From NCBI GenBank assembly GCA_005116745.1, contig SWDS01000009.1, positions 187,509 to 251,508 on the forward strand: a DNA stretch of 64,000 nucleotides. The letters run 5' to 3'. The notes under the pieces were generated by a model, which saw only the letters and a program-made list of their open reading frames with translations, did no database searches and was not told the DNA's origin. Positions within the stretch are counted from its first letter, which is position 1. Every line of letters starts with the position of its first letter. The DNA comes from Nitrospira sp. (lineage in GTDB: Bacteria > Nitrospirota > Nitrospiria > Nitrospirales > Nitrospiraceae). Positions 8,784 to 14,349 of the stretch are shown in pieces. The position numbers and the translations under genes are program-made.

Positions 8784-9428
8784 TTAAAACCGAAGGCCGA
8801 TGGTGAAGAGCCATTGTTTTGCCAAGTCGGACTTGTTCTGGGCATTGATCTCGAATCGCATGTACTGAAGTCCCATATCGACGGAAAATCCCTGAGCGAC
8901 AGGAAATCGTACACCGATCTGTCCTCCATACAGGTAGCCCGGTGAAAGTTCGCCTCGCCCCGGCAAGGTACCTCCCAGCATTGCGCCGACATAAGGTACC
9001 GCCCGATGCTCCAGCGGACCGAAGAGCACATGTCGCAGGATGCGACTGATGGGTTTGCTGCTTGGAAAGTCCAACACGTCGATGAAATTATTCCAACGTG
9101 GGTTCGCATAAAGAAGATGTTGGTCAGTAGTTATAATAGGATTATGCAGACTGAAATACTGGTAGATCCCTCTCACTTCAAGGGGGCCATAGCGAAGCGC
9201 GGTGAATCCGCCTTTAACGGAGATAAGTCTGCTTTTAGGTCCAAAGTTTTGTTGGTTGAAGGCTGCGTCGAAACTGAACGGACGGAGCGGAAGAATGTCG
9301 AGCACCGCCTCTTGGCTCACCGCTTCACCCGGCATCGCCGTTATGAGCAGGAACACAGCGACCAGAAATCGTGAAGCCTTGGTTTGCAGTGCGCCACCCC
9401 GCGACCGTATCGTTGCAAATTGCCGCAC
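8784..9428 (-). CDS. Secreted outer-membrane beta-barrel protein
   Basis: This 214-aa protein has a signal peptide (RFLVAVFLLITAMPGEAVSQ). Alternating amphipathic strands follow, and it ends in LFTIGLRF with a terminal phenylalanine, the classical BAM signal of outer-membrane barrels. The size and the C-terminal strands resemble the PagL/acyloxyacyl-hydrolase-like barrel group, but I cannot identify the catalytic His/Ser pair with certainty. It is the first gene of the minus-strand trio with the solute-binding lipoprotein (44-bp gap) and DUF3365 protein. Confidence 0.65.
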   Translation of the reverse strand: MRQFATIRSRGGALQTKASRFLVAVFLLITAMPGEAVSQEAVLDILPLRPFSFDAAFNQQNFGPKSRLISVKGGFTALRYGPLEVRGIYQYFSLHNPIITTDQHLLYANPRWNNFIDVLDFPSSKPISRILRHVLFGPLEHRAVPYVGAMLGGTLPGRGELSPGYLYGGQIGVRFPVAQGFSVDMGLQYMRFEINAQNKSDLAKQWLFTIGLRF

Positions 9429-9510
9429 GCTACATGATAGCGCAAGGCGAGGGTGGATTCTCTAGAGTTTTTCTGGAGTCTTGCTTAGGCGATCGCCAGG
9501 CATGCGATCC

Positions 9511-9535
9511 TGTGACAGATTCAGTCTGTCGCACA
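9511..9535. promoter_or_regulatory. Operator-like palindrome
   Basis: TGTGACAGA, five bases, then TCTGTCGCACA form a near-perfect inverted repeat in the divergent region between the barrel gene operon (minus) and tRNA-Leu (plus). It resembles a transcription-factor operator, but the spacing does not fit the CRP consensus. No T-run follows, so it is not an obvious terminator. Confidence 0.35.
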
Positions 9536-9622
9536 CGATGTCTGGGTATAGTACATGGGTAGGTACGGGGCCACGAGAAAAGTGGCGGTAGACCATCGTC
9601 GCTATGTTAAAATCCGCCTCGC

Positions 9623-9712
9623 GCCGGAGTGGCGGAATAGGCAGACGCAAGGGACTTAAAATCCCTCGGGCTCAAAAGGCTCGTACCGGTTCGATCCCGG
9701 TCTCCGGCACCA
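9623..9712 (+). tRNA. tRNA-Leu (anticodon UAA)
   Basis: The acceptor GCCGGAG pairs with CTCCGGC, and the CCA end is encoded. The anticodon stem AGGGA/TCCCT encloses the loop CTTAAAA, giving anticodon UAA (Leu). The long class-II variable arm (CGGGCTCAAAAGGCTCG) and the TTCGATCC T-loop are present. A likely -10 (TTAAAAT) ends about 10 bp upstream. No tRNA-end duplication marking an integration site was found downstream. Confidence 0.97.
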
Positions 9713-9786
9713 TATTCAACGGGTAAGGATCAGGCAGAAGCGACTCAGCGGGTTCTTTGACCTTCAATATAGCGAAAGAAGGATTT

Positions 9787-10035
9787 ATGGACGTCAAGAA
9801 AGGACTTGTGCTCGTCGGGAGCGTGGTTCTGGGTATTTTGTTCCTGGTCGGAGGAGCATGGGTGATTACTGCGCCTCCGGACAAGATAGAACCCTCGAAG
9901 GAGAAGCAATGTAACGAATACGTGGAGCAGTTGGAAATGCTCAATCGGTACAAACTCTTCTGGTCGTTTGTCCAACGGCGAGGGGCGTTTAACGATTGCT
10001 TAAAAAGGGTGGAGGAAAACGGCCAGAAACCCTAA
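9787..10035 (+). CDS. Small single-span membrane protein, unknown function
   Basis: This 82-aa protein starts at the ATG at 9787, preceded by an AGAAGGA ribosome-binding site. Residues 5-27 form one transmembrane segment (GLVLVGSVVLGILFLVGG). A short soluble domain with two cysteines follows (QCNEYVEQLEML and NDCLKRVEE). No family is recognised. It lies directly after tRNA-Leu and may be anchored at the inner membrane with the cysteines outside. Confidence 0.55.
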   Translation: MDVKKGLVLVGSVVLGILFLVGGAWVITAPPDKIEPSKEKQCNEYVEQLEMLNRYKLFWSFVQRRGAFNDCLKRVEENGQKP

Positions 10036-10165
10036 ATCAATCGACCGCCTATGGTCCTCGTGCTCTGCGCAGCATGACGTCCCGTCACGGCTCTCATGCC
10101 GACAAGGAATTGTGACTATCCTCCAACCAGGTGGCCAAAGTCTCGGCGATGGAAGGCAGTCGTGT

Positions 10166-10678
10166 ATGAGGTTCGGCCGAAGGTGCAAAGGGACCAGAGG
10201 AGCTAAGCCATGGTCTCCTACTCTCGACAAGCTCCTTTTTCGTGACGGATTGCTATTGTCCGCTGGTTGTCTCTTCCGCGCTGTTCCTCTGATTTTCTCG
10301 CTCCTGGTTGCGTTCCAATCGCTGAGTGAGGCTCCTGCGCTTGCGGAATGGCTTTTGGTCGATGGTAACAACAAGGCAAGGATCTATGTTGATTCCGAGA
10401 CCATCATCCGGAATGGTGAGCGGGTGAGTGTGTCGGTCTTGGATGATCTGAGGACCGCTCAGACACGATGGTTCAAGACATACTTGTCTTCGCGCGCCCA
10501 GGAAGAGCACGACTGTGCGAACGGGCGCTTTCGGCTGCTGGCCGTGGAACATTTCGCTGGGAACATGGGAACTGGTGACGTGGTGTATCAGAAGTCAGGC
10601 GAGTCGGCCTGGGCACCTATTCCCAAAGAGACCCTCGCTCAATCAGTCTGGAAATTTGTCTGCAAGAAGAAGCGATGA
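10166..10678 (+). CDS. Surface-adhesin protein E-like secreted protein
   Basis: The mature part (from AEWLLVDG) matches the surface-adhesin protein E-like domain (PF16747): W-x-L-V, a YVDSETI strand, VSVLDDL, a W..K segment and a late CANGRFRLLAVE followed by W.FVCKKKR, with two cysteines likely paired. A hydrophobic export segment (LIFSLLVAFQSLSEAPALA) precedes it. The start is unclear: the ATG at 10166 gives a long N-region, and a TTG near 10248 would give a normal signal peptide. Many copies of this domain occur in proteobacteria and Nitrospira with no assigned role. Confidence 0.6.
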   Translation: MRFGRRCKGTRGAKPWSPTLDKLLFRDGLLLSAGCLFRAVPLIFSLLVAFQSLSEAPALAEWLLVDGNNKARIYVDSETIIRNGERVSVSVLDDLRTAQTRWFKTYLSSRAQEEHDCANGRFRLLAVEHFAGNMGTGDVVYQKSGESAWAPIPKETLAQSVWKFVCKKKR

Positions 10679-10702
10679 ATGGGGAAGAAGATTGCAGGGA
10701 CA

Positions 10703-11020
10703 TCACAACGAGGGTTTGTCCTGTCCACACTTCCAGCAGACGCCAAACTGACCTTCGTGACGCTCGCCGCACCCTGAGCATGTCCAGAAGTCTTGGTTCA
10801 TCGGCGGCAACTCAGTTTCTTCTTCAAGTAGCTGACGGGCCTGATCGTAATCCTGATCTTGGAGTACCCACAGCTCCGGAAAAATCTCCACAAAGGGAAT
10901 CTCTCCGGCAAGTCCTGAGGAACGCTGGTTCTTGATCATGCACCGGATACCGGCCTGCTCAAGCTGCTCCTTGCGCATCTCCACCTCGATCAAGTTCTGA
11001 GAGACGAAGACTTGTTTCAC
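10703..11020 (-). CDS. DUF2007-domain protein with C-terminal zinc ribbon
   Basis: In this 105-aa protein, residues 1-65 follow the DUF2007 (putative signal transducer) pattern: MKQVFVSQNLIEVEMRKEQL, AGIRCMIKN and the PELWVLQDQDYDQARQLL end. The tail carries two CxxC pairs (CSGCGERH and CWKCGQ) forming a zinc ribbon. It is cytoplasmic. It converges with the adhesin-E-like gene. The fusion with a ribbon is common in this family; no partner is evident. Confidence 0.7.
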   Translation of the reverse strand: MKQVFVSQNLIEVEMRKEQLEQAGIRCMIKNQRSSGLAGEIPFVEIFPELWVLQDQDYDQARQLLEEETELPPMNQDFWTCSGCGERHEGQFGVCWKCGQDKPSL

Positions 11021-11120
11021 CCAAGTACCCTAGATCCCATCTGATCGTGAGTCAAGAATCCAGCTTCTGCCGCTAAGTTTGCCTTGACCTTCGGCCAATA
11101 CTCGTGTAACCATCGGCTAC

Positions 11121-11477
11121 ATGATGGATCGTGAAGAGATTACCCTCGGGGTCTACCTCCGGCAAACAGCCGGTGACCGGCCTGGGATTATCGCAGTTGT
11201 CCACCGGGTCGGGACAAGCTTGTCAGGGGAGTGGTTCTTTCAGTTGCGGTACCTTGGTTGTCCAGCGGGAACGAGGAAGAGGTCTGGTTCGGAATGGAGC
11301 GTGAATCTTCGAGAAATAGATCTAGCCTACTTCGACCTGATCGGACCATGGATCTCTGCACAGGCATTATTGGCATCGCGCCCGCCTTCCTCCAAACGAA
11401 AGAAGGAGCCCGCGCTTCTGGCCTGGAGACGAGGGACCCCACATCCGGACCAGCTTCGGATGTTTGAAGATTGCTGA
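11121..11477 (+). CDS. Hypothetical protein
   Basis: This 118-aa protein has no recognised family. The middle (VGTSLSGEWFFQLRYL, WSVNLREIDLAYFDLIGPW) looks like a mixed alpha/beta domain. The C-terminus is basic (SSKRKKEP) and ends RTPHP-type. The start may be the ATG at 11121 or the next ATG at 11124. It is probably real because the frame is open across the whole interval and neighbours do not overlap it, but there is no functional clue. Confidence 0.4.
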   Translation: MMDREEITLGVYLRQTAGDRPGIIAVVHRVGTSLSGEWFFQLRYLGCPAGTRKRSGSEWSVNLREIDLAYFDLIGPWISAQALLASRPPSSKRKKEPALLAWRRGTPHPDQLRMFEDC

Positions 11478-11569
11478 GCACAGCGCCACAAGGTTCCATC
11501 GGCTTCATAGGGCTTGTCTGACGTTGGCTCTTTGGCCATTGTTTTGAAATGGTTATCGGTAACCATTTC

Positions 11570-11896
11570 CTACAAGGATGTTGATTGCCTGTTTACCCAA
11601 GGTTTGGGCTTCATACCGGTGAGATTTCTCGCGCCATGGACGATCGCCAGAATCTGAGCAGACCCTTTCTTTAGCCGATAGATCACTCGATAGCTTTGGA
11701 CGAGGAGTTCACGAATCTTTGGATCGGAGGCTTCAGGAACAAGTCGGCCACTTTCAGGGAATGAGGCCAGCCGATCAACCGAGAGGATGAGACGCTCAAC
11801 GATGGCATCAGCATACTCAGCGGAGTCTCTGGCAATGTAGTCTTGGATATTCTCGAGGTCCGAAACAGCGGGCTCAGTCCACTCGATGCGGGTCAT
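11570..11896 (-). CDS. RelE/ParE-family toxin
   Basis: This 108-aa protein matches the type II RelE/ParE fold: IEWTEPAVSDLENIQDYIARDS, then LASFPESGRLVPE, IRELLVQSYRVIYRL and ILAIVHGARNL. Family members cleave mRNA at the ribosome or poison gyrase, and ParE-type is likelier from sequence. Its ATG overlaps the stop of an upstream 59-aa gene by the ATGA arrangement, the normal antitoxin-toxin order. It has a slightly long C-terminal tail (KPWVNRQSTSL). Confidence 0.85.
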   Translation of the reverse strand: MTRIEWTEPAVSDLENIQDYIARDSAEYADAIVERLILSVDRLASFPESGRLVPEASDPKIRELLVQSYRVIYRLKKGSAQILAIVHGARNLTGMKPKPWVNRQSTSL

Positions 11897-12072
11897 TTCT
11901 TGAGAAAGCGTTTTCTTACAGCGCCATGCGGTACCACTTTCCCTTCATCTGCCGCCTGAATACCGGCTTCAATCTTCTTCCGGACGTAAATCTCGTACAT
12001 GATATCGTCCCACGTGGATTTCTCCGGCAACTTCTTCATCATCTCCAGCGCTTGTTTCTTCACTGTCGGCAT
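11893..12072 (-). CDS. 59-aa antitoxin partner of the RelE/ParE toxin
   Basis: This short frame (below a 60-residue cut-off) begins with MPTVKKQALEMMKKLPEKST. It continues with WDDIMYEIYVRKKIEAGIQ and ends VRKRFLKK. The pattern helix-LP-WDDIMYEIYVRxKIEAG is that of small antitoxins found directly upstream of ParE-like toxins. The TGA stop overlaps the toxin ATG by 4 bp (ATGA). It probably binds the toxin with its C-terminal half and autoregulates the pair. Confidence 0.8.
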   Translation of the reverse strand: MPTVKKQALEMMKKLPEKSTWDDIMYEIYVRKKIEAGIQAADEGKVVPHGAVRKRFLKK

Positions 12073-12461
12073 ATGTGCCCTCTCAATACTTGGCCCAAAG
12101 TGTAGGCCCCACCTGGCAGAGAGTCAAGAATACCACTCAGCTACGTTGCCGATACCCATCAAGGATTGAGGTTGGAAACAGGTCGGAGCGGCGGCTCAGT
12201 TGGGGAGTAACTAAGCTTGAGGGGGTAAAAACTTCTGGTCGGTCAGATGGCGGGCTTTTCCATCGAACGCCTGGTGCATTTTCTTTCATTCCGGGCGGCC
12301 CATCGGGCATGAGGAGGAAAAGAGTACCGGCTCCTTTGCATGTCCATATCATGGTGTGTCACGGCGTTTGGGCATCACATTGTAGTAGGTCTCACATGCC
12401 GCAATAGGAAATAGCCGGGGAGTTATGCATCCAGAATCCTGCTGGCCAGGAATTAGTCGCT
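12073..12461. other. Gap without convincing gene
   Basis: A 389-bp interval between the TA module and the lipoprotein gene. Open frames on both strands (for example 12075-12407) lack a ribosome-binding site and family resemblance. No RNA gene, IR-bounded element or clear promoter is seen. Confidence 0.5.
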
Positions 12462-12866
12462 TCACGGTTTAATCTTCTCAATCACTGATAGCTTTCCATC
12501 AGAACCGTATGTGAGATGGTAGATTACCAATCTGTCTTTGGCCGCGATCTCAAGAGGGGTAAAGAGAAGTTCGGTGAGGCAAAGCGTAAAAAAATCACCT
12601 GCCGCGTAGAACACTCCTGTGAGGAGTTTGAGGGTCCAATGATGCGCATTAGGATCTAATTTGTACCGGTCATCGTATCCTCCACCTTCAGGAGTAGAGT
12701 AGTTGTCAGGTTCGCCGAGCGTGGCGATCACCACGGATCGTTGAACGCCAACTTGAATGACGTTGATATCACCTCGCTTAGACTCGCGACTGGATACCAT
12801 TAACACGGAACATCCCGACAGGCTTAAAATAAGCAGGCACGTGACAAACAGGTTTGGTCTGCGCAT
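12462..12866 (-). CDS. Small lipoprotein, unknown function
   Basis: This 134-aa protein has a lipoprotein signal peptide (LFVTCLLILSLSGC, lipobox LSGC). The mature part has GVQRSVVIATLGEPDNY, reminiscent of SmpA/BamE-like folds in which a Gxx(R/K).V...LG.P motif is typical. A hydrophobic helix (LLTGVFYAAGDFFTLCLTELLF) and a C-terminal strand pair (VIYHLTYGSDGKLSVIEKIKP) follow. A BamE-like fold is an inference; the hydrophobic insertion is atypical. Upstream, 12867-13158 holds nothing recognisable. Confidence 0.6.
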   Translation of the reverse strand: MRRPNLFVTCLLILSLSGCSVLMVSSRESKRGDINVIQVGVQRSVVIATLGEPDNYSTPEGGGYDDRYKLDPNAHHWTLKLLTGVFYAAGDFFTLCLTELLFTPLEIAAKDRLVIYHLTYGSDGKLSVIEKIKP

Positions 12867-13158
12867 TTCCCCCTCCTCCCTTTCTATGAGTAAGATCGCA
12901 ATGCGAGCAACTCTGCCTGCTACGTTAAGAATGGCAGAGGCTTATGAGACGAAGCATCGCATAAGGCTATAGAATCTCTTACAAAGTACAACGTAGTAAA
13001 AGAATGTCAAATAATATTAGGAAATGAGTGTAATGTGCGGGGCTGTAGGTGGAAGATTGCCTATTGTGTCTCTACAGAAACTGCATAGGACGGCACAAAA
13101 TGGTAGTTTCCGGCTGATGAAGTATCAGCGGCGATCGGTTCTCAACCACCCAGGCTCA

Positions 13159-13416
13159 CTACTTCTTAAAAATCAGCCTCGGCTCGGTCATGCTGCCCAT
13201 CGGGACCGCCACCAGTTCCCACCCGTTAGCGCCAAATTCGTTCAACTTGGTTTGCATATTCTGGGTGTCAGGGAGCACTTCAACGATCTTGTACTGAAAC
13301 CGCTTCGGCTCCTGTGCTTTCGCGTTGAACTGTTGCCCCGTGAGCAGCAGAAGCCCCAATGCGCTAAGACTGATACCTGCGATCACCCACGCAACTGAAA
13401 GACGTACCTTCTGCAT
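13159..13416 (-). CDS. DUF4177-like small secreted or anchored protein
   Basis: This 85-aa protein has an N-terminal hydrophobic segment (VAWVIAGISLSALGLLLLTG). A DUF4177-like domain follows: FQYKIVEVLP, LNEFGANGWELVAVP and RLIFKK. DUF4177 proteins are small, of unknown role. The membrane segment suggests it is anchored or exported. A purine-rich AAAAAGGAGG lies upstream of the ATG. Confidence 0.65.
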   Translation of the reverse strand: MQKVRLSVAWVIAGISLSALGLLLLTGQQFNAKAQEPKRFQYKIVEVLPDTQNMQTKLNEFGANGWELVAVPMGSMTEPRLIFKK

Positions 13417-13455
13417 ATCGGCCTCCTTTTTCTTCCCCAGTGAAGCCAGGAAGGT

Positions 13456-13756
13456 TCAGGTTAGGGATGCATCATGCGTCATTTTACACTGACGAGAGAA
13501 ACAGTTCTTGAGGGCAGAGAAAGCCCGAGGGAGAACAAGTCGGCTGATCGAATGTTTTCTTCGCGATGAGGCGCGAGCTTTTATAAGGGCCGGCGAATGG
13601 GCTTCAATTTTCCGCATGGCCTCACGATCATAGACCTTTTCGCCACAAGCTGGACAGTCGTGAAACTCTAGTCTTGGTACCGAGTACATCTGTCCATGAA
13701 ACTTGCCGGTCTATTTCTTTTTGACCTTCTTTATCTTGTTGCTTCCACAGGTAGGG
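13456..13756 (-). pseudogene. Degraded YgiT-type zinc-finger (antitoxin-like) gene
   Basis: Read on the minus strand, the frame gives ACPTCGSNKIKKVKKK, an amber stop, then TGKFHGQMYSVPRLEF, HDCPACGEKVYDREAM and RKIEAHSPA. The two CxxCG knuckles and DREAMRKIEA are those of YgiT-type zinc-finger proteins (MqsA N-domain-like antitoxins). No start codon lies in frame before the first knuckle, and a TAG (probably from TGG) splits the domain. The C-terminal continuation looks like frame noise. It is a broken antitoxin-type gene next to HicAB. Confidence 0.65.
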
Positions 13757-13792
13757 CATGCTGATAGTGTGTATCACGATAGCCTCTCACCA

Positions 13793-14002
13793 CTAGGCAA
13801 ATGCCAGTCTCCCTTTTGGTTCTGGGATTGGCCGCCCCAATTCCCTTGCCGTTTCAATCCACTCCCGGATGACGGTTTCAACATTTGCCAGCGCTTCTTG
13901 GTAGGTAGTGCCATCTGCCGCACAGCCTGCTAACTCCGGCACTTCGGCAATGAAGGCTTGATCGTCCTTGCTCCAATAGATGATGACCTCGTATTTACTC
14001 AT
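13793..14002 (-). CDS. hicB: HicB-family antitoxin
   Basis: This 69-aa protein has the HicB partial RNase-H fold signature: YEVIIYWSKDDQAFIAEVPELAGCAADG, then TYQEALANVETVIREWI. It neutralises HicA. It overlaps the upstream hicA by 8 bp. It lacks a long C-terminal DNA-binding extension, as in the short HicB class, so autoregulation may rely on other factors. Confidence 0.9.
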   Translation of the reverse strand: MSKYEVIIYWSKDDQAFIAEVPELAGCAADGTTYQEALANVETVIREWIETARELGRPIPEPKGRLAFA

Positions 14003-14255
14003 TGATGTTGCCTCCCAACTTGTACCGCAGGATCACCTGGCGTACCTGTTTCACCTGATACGGTTTGGCATGGGAGCCTCTTGGCTGTAGATTCAAAATC
14101 TCTTCGACTCCCGTTCTTGTAAAAATATGGTGGCTTCCTCGGATTCTCTCTTCAAAACCCAACTCGCCCAGCAAGTGCAGTAGTCCGTCGAACGGAATGT
14201 TCGCGTCCGATGTTCCTCGAAGCACACGCTCAAGCAGTCTATCTGATCGTGTCAC
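13995..14255 (-). CDS. hicA: HicA-family mRNA interferase toxin
   Basis: This 86-aa protein contains the dsRBD-like HicA core: LLHLLGELGFEERIRGSHHIFTR, with GSHHIF carrying the catalytic histidine, then ILNLQPRGSHAKPYQVKQVRQVI. It cleaves mRNA when free of HicB. The order toxin then antitoxin with an 8-bp overlap is canonical. The ~30-residue N-terminal extension (MTRSDRLLERVLRGTSDANI) is longer than the minimal HicA. Confidence 0.9.
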   Translation of the reverse strand: MTRSDRLLERVLRGTSDANIPFDGLLHLLGELGFEERIRGSHHIFTRTGVEEILNLQPRGSHAKPYQVKQVRQVILRYKLGGNINE

Positions 14256-14349
14256 TCAATTTTCTACTAAGTAAGTGAAGAAGCGGCAGCCAACCAGGCA
14301 AATTCTATAGTCGCCCAGCTATCCTGTCAAAACATCTGCTCTTGCTCGT

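Noticed and set aside
9511-9535. CRP-type binding site
   Set aside because: TGTGA is present but the spacing to its partner is far from the 6-bp CRP spacer.
9623-14255. Integrated phage or mobile island at tRNA-Leu
   Set aside because: No integrase, phage genes or duplicated tRNA 3' end were found; kept only as a possible old remnant.
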